DNA of 64,000 nucleotides from Micromonospora cremea (GTDB lineage: Bacteria; Actinomycetota; Actinomycetes; Mycobacteriales; Micromonosporaceae). Below, one piece after another: positions 42,698-50,701 of this stretch; position 1 is the stretch's first letter, and each line of letters begins with the position of its first letter. The translations under genes and the position numbers were made by a program. Location: contig NZ_FSQT01000002.1 in NCBI RefSeq assembly GCF_900143515.1, positions 1,303,501 through 1,367,500 on the forward strand, written 5' to 3'. Under the pieces are notes generated by a model that was not told the origin of the DNA, ran no database searches, and worked only from the letters and a program-made list of their open reading frames with translations.

Positions 42698-45600
42698 CGG
42701 CTCTCCTTGGTCGAGGTGCTGTTCAGGTCCGTTCCGGCCGTCCGTCCGCGCTGCACGCCACGGTGGTAGGCCGACAACAGGCCGCGTACTTCATCGGGGG
42801 TCCGCCGGCTGCGGTCCCGACCGCCCTTCGGTTCGATGCCGCCCGGCACGAGCTGTGCCTGCGGCACCCGCTTTGGAAGCCCCGAACGGGTGGTACCGGC
42901 GGCCGCCGGCTCGGCGGCCCGGCTGGCGCGGGACCAGCCCTCGTCCGCCGCCGTCCGCCAGGCGTTCGGGTCCCCCGCCGGAGCGGCGGGCGCGGCCGGC
43001 GCGACGGACGCGGCTGGCGCGGCCGGCGCGGCCGGCGCGGGCCGGGCTGCCGGCGGCGGGTTGTACGACGGCGGCGGCGTCGCGGCGCCGAGCCCACCCG
43101 TGCTCGCGGTGCCCGGCGTTCCGGTGCCGTCGGTGGCGGAGCCGCCCGGGGTACGGGTTGGCAGTGGCGGTCGGGCGGGCGTCGCGACCGGCGCGGACGC
43201 GGCGGTCGGGTGGCCGCCGCCCGAACGCGGGCCGACGTCGGCCGGACGGGCGCCGGCGGACGGTGGCGGCGAGTCGAACTGCGGCCGAGTGAAGATCGCG
43301 GTGGCGTCGTCGCCGTGCGACCGGAACCAGACCGCCTCCATCTCCCGGAAGATCGGTGCCTCGGCGGGGAAGTCGGGCCGGTTGGTGACCGGCGCGGCCG
43401 GCGCCGGCGGTGTGGCCGGTGGTGCGACCGCACCGGGGCCGGCGACCGGCCCGACCGGCAGCACCGAAGCGTTCCGCGCGTCGGTGGCGTCCGCCCCCGA
43501 GCCGCGCCGGGGCAGCGGGTCGATGGTCGGGTAGGCCACGGTCGGGCTGCCCACCGGGGCGCCCCCGGCCTTGAACGGAGTCCGGCCCGGCGGGACCGGG
43601 GCGGCCGGGGCCGCCGCGGGCGGCACCGTCGCGTGCGCTCCGCTGAAGCCGCCGGCCTGCACGGCCGGGGCGGTGTCCCGGGCGTCCAGCGGTGACGGCC
43701 AGGTCGCCGGCGTTGGCGTGCTGGTCCGCCACTGGTCGGGCAGCGTCGCCGCCGAGGTGGTGGCGCCGGCGAACGGCTCGGCGTGACCGACCGGGGTGAG
43801 CGGCGTCTGCTCGACCGCCATCGGCTGGCGTGGCCGGGTCAGCGCCTGCTCGCGGCCCCGGTTGACGGGCAGCACCACGGTTGCGGCGGGCAGCGTCACC
43901 TGGGCAACAGTGCCGCCGTCCATGTTGCGGCGCAACTCCACCCGGATGCCGTAGCGGGAGGCGAGCCGGCTCACCACGGCCAGGCCCATCAGCCGGAACG
44001 CGGCGACGTCGACGCTCGGCGGCGCGGCCAGCCGCCGGTTGAGCGAGTCGAGCTGCTCGTCGCTGAGGCCAAGCCCGCGGTCCTCGATCTGGATCAGCAC
44101 GTAGTCGCGGATCCGGCGGCCGTCGGCGACCACGGTGGTGTTCGGCGGCGAGAACCGGGTGGCGTTGTCGAGCAGTTCGGCGACGAGCCGTACGACGTCG
44201 TTGACCGCGTGCGCGGCCACCGAGATGTCGGTGTCCACCGTGCCGAACTCGATGCGGTTGTACAGCTCCACCTCGGACTGGGCCGCGCGCAGGACGTCCA
44301 CCACCAGGGCGTCGTCGCGGCGCGGTACGGCGGAGTCGGCGCCGGCCAGGACCAGCAGGTTCTCGTCGTTGCGGCGCATCCGGGTGGCCAGGTGGTCCAG
44401 CTCGAAGAGCTGCGCCAACCGCTTCGGGTCCTCCTCGCCGCGCTCGATCGCGTCCAGCTCGCCGATCATCCGGTCGACCAGGGTCTGACTGCGGCGGGCC
44501 AGGTTGAGGAACATCGCCGAGACGCTGGTACGCAGCGCGGCCTGCTCGGCGGCGACCCGCACCGCCTCCCGGTGTACGACGTTGAAAGCCAACGCCACCT
44601 GACCGACCTCGTCGCGGTTGGTGAGCTGGATCGGGTCCCGGACCTGACGGACGATCTCGTCCACCCCGCCGTCGCCCACGCTGCCCATGTTCTGCAGCCG
44701 CTGCACCGCGTCGGGCAGGTCGTGGTTGGCCACCGAGAGCGCGCCCTCGCGCAGCCGACGCAGCGAGTGGTTCAGCGAGCGGGCCAGCACCACGGCCAGC
44801 GAAACGGCGATGATCAGCGTCAGCAGCACCAGCACCGACTCGACCACGGCCTGCCGGATGACGTTCGAGCGCGCCTCGTCGGCCTGCTCGAGCAGCCGGT
44901 TCTGCAGTTGGATCTCGGCCCAGCGCATCAGGTCGTGGACCGCGCCGATGGCGGCGGTGGCGTCCTGTGCGGTGACCAGCGGTCGCTGCCCCACCGAGCG
45001 GGTGATGTCGGTGGCCACCCGGTCGGACAGGCCGACGGCGTCACCGGAGACGGTGCTGTCGACCAGGGCGCGCTGCACCGGGTCGGCGGCGAGCGAGAAG
45101 GCGACCAGGGCCTCCTGCTGGCTGGTCAGCGTGGCGACGAAGGAGGAGAACTGTTCCTCGTCGAGCTGACCGGCGGTCAGCGCGGTGAAGGCGACCGCCT
45201 CCTCCTCCGCGACGGACGCCTTGGCCCGGGCGAACGCGGCGACCGCCCGGCGGCTGTCCGACAGGCTCTCCTCGCCGGGGAGCTGGGCCAGCCCGTCACC
45301 GTAGGCGACCAGGTCGGTGAGGATGACGCCGTAACGCAGCACCGCCTCGGCGACGGCCATCTGCCGGCGGTCCAGCACCTCCTGACGCGTGCCGTCCAAT
45401 GTGGCCAGATGCTCGTCTATCGCGGCCAGCCGGTTGCGCAGGGCCGCCGGCACCTCGCCGATCCGGCCCCGCTCGGCGCGGTACTCGTCCACCCGCTGCT
45501 GCGTCTGGCGGACCCGCAGGTTGTACGCGTCGGCGGGCTGCTGCGGAGCGGCCAGGTAGGCCGCCGCGGCCATCCGCTCGACCTGGAGGTCCTGGGTCAG

Positions 45601-45834
45601 CGCGCTGACGTCGATGGAGAGCGCGGTGAGCGACCGCGCCCGGGTGGCGTCGACGGCGCCCTCGCCCACTGAGATCAACCGCACCGTCGCCAGCGCGATC
45701 ACCGCCGCCACCGGGACGACCAGGATCAGCGCCAGCTTGGACCGGATCCGGGCGTCTCGCAGTCTCGGCAACCGTCGGCGCGCGGGCCGAGCGGTGTCGC
45801 CGAGCGCGGGCAGGGTCGTCGGTCCGGTGCTCAC
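42694..45834 (-). CDS. Nitrate/nitrite-sensing (NIT) domain histidine kinase (CvnA type)
   Basis: A 1046-residue sensor. A first membrane segment at about residues 32-52 is followed by an extracellular NIT helical domain (60-305), a second membrane segment at about 315-340, a HAMP region, and an ATPase domain of HATPase_c type (about 460-600: 'ELLDNATRFSPPNTTVV', 'EDRGLGLSD'). A long disordered Ala/Pro/Gly-rich tail runs from about 640 to 1040. There is no recognisable phospho-acceptor DHp histidine motif, as is usual for CvnA. GTG 45834 with GGAGGCG upstream is chosen; the open frame upstream to 46446 has no family similarity. NIT domains sense nitrate or nitrite in some proteins, though not all. 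Confidence 0.88.
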   Translation of the reverse strand: MSTGPTTLPALGDTARPARRRLPRLRDARIRSKLALILVVPVAAVIALATVRLISVGEGAVDATRARSLTALSIDVSALTQDLQVERMAAAAYLAAPQQPADAYNLRVRQTQQRVDEYRAERGRIGEVPAALRNRLAAIDEHLATLDGTRQEVLDRRQMAVAEAVLRYGVILTDLVAYGDGLAQLPGEESLSDSRRAVAAFARAKASVAEEEAVAFTALTAGQLDEEQFSSFVATLTSQQEALVAFSLAADPVQRALVDSTVSGDAVGLSDRVATDITRSVGQRPLVTAQDATAAIGAVHDLMRWAEIQLQNRLLEQADEARSNVIRQAVVESVLVLLTLIIAVSLAVVLARSLNHSLRRLREGALSVANHDLPDAVQRLQNMGSVGDGGVDEIVRQVRDPIQLTNRDEVGQVALAFNVVHREAVRVAAEQAALRTSVSAMFLNLARRSQTLVDRMIGELDAIERGEEDPKRLAQLFELDHLATRMRRNDENLLVLAGADSAVPRRDDALVVDVLRAAQSEVELYNRIEFGTVDTDISVAAHAVNDVVRLVAELLDNATRFSPPNTTVVADGRRIRDYVLIQIEDRGLGLSDEQLDSLNRRLAAPPSVDVAAFRLMGLAVVSRLASRYGIRVELRRNMDGGTVAQVTLPAATVVLPVNRGREQALTRPRQPMAVEQTPLTPVGHAEPFAGATTSAATLPDQWRTSTPTPATWPSPLDARDTAPAVQAGGFSGAHATVPPAAAPAAPVPPGRTPFKAGGAPVGSPTVAYPTIDPLPRRGSGADATDARNASVLPVGPVAGPGAVAPPATPPAPAAPVTNRPDFPAEAPIFREMEAVWFRSHGDDATAIFTRPQFDSPPPSAGARPADVGPRSGGGHPTAASAPVATPARPPLPTRTPGGSATDGTGTPGTASTGGLGAATPPPSYNPPPAARPAPAAPAAPAASVAPAAPAAPAGDPNAWRTAADEGWSRASRAAEPAAAGTTRSGLPKRVPQAQLVPGGIEPKGGRDRSRRTPDEVRGLLSAYHRGVQRGRTAGTDLNSTSTKESR

Positions 45835-46278
45835 GACATCGCCTCCGTCGTTTCTTCCCCGCCTGACCCGCCGAACCGTGCCGCCAGCGGAGGGGACCAC
45901 GCGCGGCACGGCCGCGATTTCATCAGAGAAGGTCCTGTTTGGGAAGCCGCAGTGGGGTAGGAAACGGTCGGACGGCGCGCAACCCGTGATCCGGTCAACT
46001 GATACCTTCATTTCCGCAAGCCCCTGAACAGGGCATGTAACTCCAGAGTGGTCGCGCGTGTATGCAAAGTGAGCTTTTGCAAACATTGCGTTACCCCAGC
46101 ATGTGGGATGGCCGTCCCGAAAATGCGACCCGCGTCCGCGCTTGACCACAGCGCCGGCCATTGGCAAGGTTTTGCAGGCTTCGCGCACACCGTACGGCAG
46201 ACCGATCCCGTCTCTCCATCGAGGACGGATTAGCGGCGGTGACCGGGCAGCGCCCGCGCCCGCACCTGGAGGACTGAG
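45835..46278. promoter_or_regulatory. Divergent regulatory region between the conservon and the binding-protein gene
   Basis: This 444-base gap holds no supported gene. TGCAAA (46063-46068) and TTTGCA (46076-46081) form a perfect 6-bp inverted repeat with a 7-base spacer in an AT-rich patch and could be an operator. The region also contains TGATACC and CAAAAC-like stretches that may carry promoters. I cannot fix -35 and -10 boxes with confidence. Confidence 0.4.
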
Positions 46279-47460
46279 TTGAGCCCCATCCGCTCCGCGA
46301 CCATCGCGGCGCTCGCATCGGCCGTAGTGGCCACCACGCTCACCGGCTGTCAGTTCGGCGAGGCGGAGCAGGACACGAGTCCGATCGTGATCGCCGCTGA
46401 CCTCGAACTCTCCGGCGCCGCCGCCCCGGTCGGCCGGGCATACCAACGGGCCCTGGAACTCAAGATCGAGCAGTTGAACTCCTCCGGTGCGCTGAACGGC
46501 CGGAAGGTCGAACTGAAGTCGAAGGACAACCGTTCCGACGCCGCGGAGTCATTGCGCAACATCGCCGACTTCAGCAGTGATTCCCGGGTCAGCGCCATCA
46601 TCATGGGCGGCTGCAACGAATGCGCGGTCGGCGCTGTCGGGACCATCAACGAGAAGCGGATTCCCACCATTGCGCTCGCCGCTTCCGGAGCGATCGCCAG
46701 CCCGGTCGCGGAACGGCGATACGTGTTCAAGCTGGGCCCGAACGCCGCGGACAGCGCCGCGGCACTCACCACCGAACTGCGCCGCAAGAACGTCCGCAAG
46801 GTGGGCCTGCTCTACAGCGACGACGACTACGGTCGGGAGGGCGCGGCCGCGCTCCGCCGGGAACTGGGCAAGACCACCATCAAGCCGGTCGGTGAGGAGT
46901 CGGTGAAGACCACCGACACCGAGGTCTCCCAGCAGGTCGGGCGACTGGCCAAACTGAAGCCCGACGCACTGGTCATCTGGACCCCGCCGGAGCAGGCGAC
47001 ACTCGCCGCCACCAGCGCCCAGCAGGCCACCTTCCGCGGGTCGCTCTTCTTCGACCCGGGGGCGGCCGGCGACCTCTTCCTCGGCGCGGCGGCCCGGGCC
47101 ACCGAGCGGGCCACGCTGATCTTCACCCAGACCATGGTGATCGACGACGTGATCGCCACGACGCCGGCGAAGGCGGCCCGGCGGCAGTGGTTCCAGGACT
47201 ACACCGCGCGCTTCGGCGGGTACAACGGGTCCTCGTCCTTCGCCGCTGACGCGGTCCAGCTCATCGCGGACGCCGAGCTGCGTGCCGGCGGCCCGGCCGG
47301 TCAGGTGGACCGGGACGGCATCCGGGACGTGCTGGAGACGTCCCAGATGGACGGCCTCTCCGGCCCGATCCGGATGACGCCGGACAACCACTCCGGGCTG
47401 ATGCCGCAGGCGCTCACCACGCTGGTCGCCCGTAACGGGCGGTGGCGGCTGGCGGGCTGA
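46279..47460 (+). CDS. Leu/Ile/Val-type (type 1 periplasmic binding) lipoprotein, solitary
   Basis: A 393-residue extracellular ligand-binding receptor of the branched-chain amino-acid family. It has a lipoprotein signal ending in TLTGC (Cys about residue 24), then VIAADLELSGAAAPVGRAY and 'SDDDYGREGAAALRREL' in the two-lobe fold. The start is TTG 46279 with GGAGG nine bases before it, an unusual start codon with strong ribosome binding. No livHMGF genes lie nearby. It is divergent from the cvnABCD operon, so it may act as an extracellular sensing partner rather than a transporter component; this is inference. The ligand is unknown. Confidence 0.85.
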   Translation: MSPIRSATIAALASAVVATTLTGCQFGEAEQDTSPIVIAADLELSGAAAPVGRAYQRALELKIEQLNSSGALNGRKVELKSKDNRSDAAESLRNIADFSSDSRVSAIIMGGCNECAVGAVGTINEKRIPTIALAASGAIASPVAERRYVFKLGPNAADSAAALTTELRRKNVRKVGLLYSDDDYGREGAAALRRELGKTTIKPVGEESVKTTDTEVSQQVGRLAKLKPDALVIWTPPEQATLAATSAQQATFRGSLFFDPGAAGDLFLGAAARATERATLIFTQTMVIDDVIATTPAKAARRQWFQDYTARFGGYNGSSSFAADAVQLIADAELRAGGPAGQVDRDGIRDVLETSQMDGLSGPIRMTPDNHSGLMPQALTTLVARNGRWRLAG

Positions 47461-47511
47461 GGTCGGCCCGTGTGGGCCACACCTCCTCCGGCGTTGTGCG
47501 CGTCGGTGGAC

Positions 47512-47583
47512 GGTGTGGCCCCGCCGTACCCGGCTCCGGGCGGTCAGGCTTGATCCCTCCGCCGGGCACGGCGGGGCCACACC
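47512..47583. repeat. Repeated hairpin element, copy 1: 16 bp + 6 bp stem, conserved loop
   Basis: Bases 47512-47527 pair perfectly with 47568-47583, and CCCGGC (47529-47534) with GCCGGG (47561-47566), leaving a 26-base loop that contains CGGTCAGGCTTGATCCCT. The same 25-base loop core occurs in a second hairpin at 57515-57592, whose stem is entirely different. It lies between the convergent binding-protein gene and the ABC permease, where it could also work as a bidirectional terminator. Confidence 0.85.
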
Positions 47584-47649
47584 TCAGGCCGTTCGCCGGT
47601 CACGGTGATTGGGGACCGAGCCGACTCGCCCTGGCGATGATCTCAGTGG

Positions 47650-48510
47650 TCAGCGACTGCTGGTGGTCTCCCGGACCCAGGGCAGGGCGATCCGCTCGGC
47701 CAGCACCAGCGCCGAGTAGAGCAGGATGCTCACCAGCGCCACCAGCATGATCGCCGCCCAGGCGGTGGCGGTGTCGCCGATGCCGGCGTACTGGACGATG
47801 ACGTAGCCCAGGCCGCTCTCGCCGGCCTGGAACTCACCGATCACCGCGCCGATCGCGGCCAGCGGCATGGCCACCTTGAGCCCGACGAAGATCTGCGGCA
47901 GCGCGGCCGGGAAGCGCACCTTGCGGAACGCCTGCCAGCGGGAGGCGTTCCAGGAGCGGACCAGCTCGGCCAGATCGGCCGGGGTGGTGGTCAGCCCGGT
48001 CGCCGTGGAGAGCACGATCGGGAAGAAGCAGAGCAGGAACACCATGGTCAGGATGGGCGTCTGACCCCAGCCGAACGCGACCACCAGCAGCGGACCCAGC
48101 GTGATCTTGGGCACCGCGTTGATGGCGACCAGCAGCGGGGTGAACATCCGCTCCACCGTGCGGGAGCTGGCCAGCGAGAGTCCGATAAGGACACCGGCGG
48201 CCGCCGACAGGGCGAAGCCGATCACGATCTCCAACAGGGTGTCCCAGGTGTGCTCCAGCATCCGGGCGGGCTTGTCGACGAATGCGGTGAGCACGTCGCC
48301 CGGCGGTGGCAGGGCGGCCGGGTGGACCAACTCCAGCCGGGCGGTCAGCCACCAGGCCGCCAGGGCGACCAGGAGGCCGACCGCGGGCAGCAGCACCGCC
48401 CCGGCCCCGGCACGCAGGCCGGCGCCCCGCCCCGCTCGCGCCGCCTCGGTGCCGGCACCCGGGGTCGCGGGCACCTCCGCCACCGGCTCCGCTGACCGGA
48501 CGTCGGTCAT
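47650..48510 (-). CDS. ABC transporter permease, SsuC/TauC/ThiX type
   Basis: A 286-residue BPD_transp_1 permease with about six membrane segments and the cytoplasmic EAA-type loop 'RSWNASRWQAFRKVRFPAALPQIFVGLKVAMPLA' (quoted in part: VRFPAALPQIFVGL). The N-terminal 35 residues are a disordered Ala/Gly-rich stretch. The family imports sulfonates, taurine, nitrate, riboflavin or pyrimidine precursors. The ATG at 48510 has GGAGG upstream. The binding-protein gene lies upstream on the same strand; the ATPase gene is divergent, across a shared regulatory region. Confidence 0.88.
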   Translation of the reverse strand: MTDVRSAEPVAEVPATPGAGTEAARAGRGAGLRAGAGAVLLPAVGLLVALAAWWLTARLELVHPAALPPPGDVLTAFVDKPARMLEHTWDTLLEIVIGFALSAAAGVLIGLSLASSRTVERMFTPLLVAINAVPKITLGPLLVVAFGWGQTPILTMVFLLCFFPIVLSTATGLTTTPADLAELVRSWNASRWQAFRKVRFPAALPQIFVGLKVAMPLAAIGAVIGEFQAGESGLGYVIVQYAGIGDTATAWAAIMLVALVSILLYSALVLAERIALPWVRETTSSR

Positions 48511-48557
48511 CTTGTCCTCCTCGATATGCCACGGCCCAATGGGGGCCGACGAGCGAC

Positions 48558-48595
48558 GGGGGTACGCCCCACCGGAGCCGGTGGGACGTACCCCC
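48558..48595 (-). terminator. Intercistronic hairpin after the binding-protein gene
   Basis: Bases 48558-48575 pair with 48578-48595 (18 bp, one mismatch) in a very tight hairpin, 17 bases beyond the binding-protein stop on the minus strand and before the permease gene. As in the xylose operon, it should lower expression of the downstream permease relative to the binding protein. Confidence 0.75.
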
Positions 48596-48612
48596 AGGTG
48601 ACGACCGGACGA

Positions 48613-49644
48613 TCAGGCCTTCGGCGCGAGGCTGAAGTCGATGATCTGCTCGGGGGTGACGTTCTGCTTCAGCGCGCCGGCGCCCTGCAGGATCGCGATG
48701 CTCTTGGCGACCCGGCCGCTGTCCAGCGTGCCGATGGCGGTGCCGGAGTTGCCGGAGCGCACGTACGCGGCCATCAGCTCCAGCTCGGCGGCGGCGGACG
48801 CCGTGTTGGTGGCGTCCACGTTCTTCTTCAGGATCTCGGCGGCCTCCTTGGAGTTCGCCAGGCTGTACTCCAGGCCCTTGAGCAGCGCCGCGGTGAACCG
48901 CTTCACCATTTCGGGCTTCTCCTTGGCGATCTTCGAGGAGGTGATCAGCACGTTGCCGTAGAGGTCCTGCATCACGTTGCTGTACGGCAGCATGACGGCC
49001 TTCTTCTTGGCCACGCCCTCGATGGTCGGCTGGCCGACGACGAACTGGCCGATGCCGTCCACCGATCCGGAGGCCAGGGTGCCGATCAGGTTCTGCGCGT
49101 CACCGTTGACCCAGGTCACCTTGCTGGCGTCCACGCCGGCGAGCCGGGCGTACGTCGGGAAGAGGTTGCGGACCACGGACCCGGGGGTGTCGGCGAGCTT
49201 CTTGCCCTCCAGGTCCTTCGGGGAGGCGATGTTCTTGCCCTCGACGGTGGCGATGGCGGCCATCGTGCGCTGCTGGATCGCGGCCACCGCGACGAAGTCC
49301 TTCGCCTGGCCGTTGCCGAGCTGGAGCAGACCGCCGGTGAGGTCGATCGGCCCGAAGTCGGCCTGGCCGCCGACGACGGTCTGGATCACACCGCCGGTGC
49401 CCTGCCCGGCCTTGATATCGACGTCGAAGCCAGCATCCTTGAAGAAGCCCTTCTCCTTCGCCACCCAGGCGTAGGAGTCACGGCCGAAGTTGCCGAAGGA
49501 GGTGAGGTAGGTCACCTTCTCCAGCGCCCCGCCGTTGCCACCCTTGGCGTCGTCGGACGAGTCCGACCCGCTGCTGCAGGCGGAGACAAGGGCGAGGGCA
49601 GTGGCCAGCGCGGCCGCAGCGACCGTACGGGTCAGCCTTCTCAT
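48613..49644 (-). CDS. ABC transporter substrate-binding lipoprotein, NMT1/THI5/SsuA-like
   Basis: A 343-residue binding protein with a lipoprotein signal ending LVSACSS (Cys about residue 23), an Asp/Gly-rich linker, then YLTSFGNFGRDSYAWVAKEKGFFKDAGFDVDI (quoted: SYAWVAKEKGFFKDAGFDV). This is the typical opening of the NMT1/SsuA family. The middle has 'GGVIQTVVGGQADFGPID'. Such proteins bind N-methylpyrimidines, sulfonates or nitrate-like ligands. Here the neighbouring LLM flavoenzyme and cupin suggest an oxidatively degraded organic solute. The ATG at 49644 is chosen by the signal peptide. Confidence 0.87.
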   Translation of the reverse strand: MRRLTRTVAAAALATALALVSACSSGSDSSDDAKGGNGGALEKVTYLTSFGNFGRDSYAWVAKEKGFFKDAGFDVDIKAGQGTGGVIQTVVGGQADFGPIDLTGGLLQLGNGQAKDFVAVAAIQQRTMAAIATVEGKNIASPKDLEGKKLADTPGSVVRNLFPTYARLAGVDASKVTWVNGDAQNLIGTLASGSVDGIGQFVVGQPTIEGVAKKKAVMLPYSNVMQDLYGNVLITSSKIAKEKPEMVKRFTAALLKGLEYSLANSKEAAEILKKNVDATNTASAAAELELMAAYVRSGNSGTAIGTLDSGRVAKSIAILQGAGALKQNVTPEQIIDFSLAPKA

Positions 49645-49801
49645 CAGTGCACCATGTCCTTTCCGACCGGGGCCGGCAGGCCACCGGAGGGGGTTGTCGC
49701 GGCGGAACCGGCGGGAGGGGTGGAAGCCGGGCACCGCCATCGTGAGGGGACTCTTCGCGGGCACAGCGTACGAGAAACCCACCTTTGCGACGCCAGGCGT
49801 A

Positions 49802-49828
49802 TCGGGTTGCGGAACGGAAACAACCCGA
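49802..49828. promoter_or_regulatory. Candidate operator in the divergent promoter region
   Basis: TCGGGTTG (49802-49809) and CAACCCGA (49821-49828) are a perfect 8-bp inverted repeat with an 11-base spacer, centred between the divergent binding-protein and ATPase genes. This is the geometry of a dimeric regulator site controlling both arms of the transporter. No regulator gene is adjacent. Confidence 0.45.
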
Positions 49829-49915
49829 CGACCACCCCGGACGGTGCGATTGGGTGTCGAGCGGGCTAGCCTTTGCCGGATTCCTGACCGTCCACTCAGC
49901 GGAGGTCCGCCGGAG

Positions 49916-50701
49916 ATGATCCGACTGTCCGGGGTGTCCCGTACCTTCGAGGGCCGATCCGGCCGGGTGGAGGCGCTGCGGGGCATCGACCTCGACGTCG
50001 CCGAGGGCGAGTTCGTCGCCGTGCTCGGCCGCTCCGGCTGCGGCAAGTCCACTTTGCTGCGGCTGGTGGCCGGGCTGCTCCCGCTGACCGCCGGCGAGAT
50101 CACCGTGGCCGGTACGCCGATCACCCGGCCCCGCCGGGACATCGCCATGCTGTTCCAGAAGCCGGCGCTGCTGCCCTGGCGCACCGTCCTGGACAACGTT
50201 CTCCTGCCCGTGGAGATCTTCGGCTGGAGCCGCGCCAAGCACCGCGAGCGGGCCCGGCAGCTGCTCGACGTGGCCGGGCTGGTCGGCTTCGAGAAGCGAC
50301 TGCCGCACGAGCTCTCCGGTGGCATGCAGCAGCGCGTGTCGCTGTGCCGGTCGCTGATCGGCGACCCCCGGGTGATGCTGATGGACGAGCCGTTCTCCGC
50401 GCTGGACGCGCTCACCCGCGAGGAACTCTCCGGCGAACTCCAGCGGGTGCACATGGAGAACAAGCCGACCATCGTCTTCGTCACCCACTCGATCGACGAG
50501 GCGGTGCTGCTCGCCGACCGGGTGGTCGTGCTGAGTCCCCGCCCCGGCCGGATCCGCAAGATCGTCGAGGTGACCATCCCCCGGCCCCGCACCCTGGGCC
50601 GCAACGCCCACCTCGCCGACGTCGCCCGCGTCAGCGCCGACCTGCACGAGCTGTTGATGGAACGCGACCAGCCGGCCGCGGTCGGCTCGGAAGGACGATG
50701 A
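49916..50701 (+). CDS. ABC transporter ATP-binding protein, SsuB/TauB/ThiZ type
   Basis: A 261-residue ATPase with Walker A GRSGCGKSTLL, signature LSGGMQQRVSLCRS, Walker B VMLMDEPFSALD and H-loop 'VFVTHS'. The 'QKPALLPWRTVLDNV' segment after the Q-loop is typical of the nitrate/sulfonate/taurine subfamily. The ATG at 49916 is tightly preceded by GGAG. It is the energy subunit for the divergent permease and binding protein. Its stop overlaps the LLM gene start (ATGA), linking transport to oxidation. Confidence 0.9.
   Translation: MIRLSGVSRTFEGRSGRVEALRGIDLDVAEGEFVAVLGRSGCGKSTLLRLVAGLLPLTAGEITVAGTPITRPRRDIAMLFQKPALLPWRTVLDNVLLPVEIFGWSRAKHRERARQLLDVAGLVGFEKRLPHELSGGMQQRVSLCRSLIGDPRVMLMDEPFSALDALTREELSGELQRVHMENKPTIVFVTHSIDEAVLLADRVVVLSPRPGRIRKIVEVTIPRPRTLGRNAHLADVARVSADLHELLMERDQPAAVGSEGR

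Noticed and set aside
45835..46446. 204-codon N-terminal extension of CvnA
   Set aside because: It covers the divergent regulatory region and the start of the binding-protein gene, and a GTG with strong ribosome binding site fits the family start.
47512..47583. Ordinary terminator only
   Set aside because: Termination may be one role, but the identical loop in an unrelated hairpin inside a coding region at 57.5 kb is not explained by termination.
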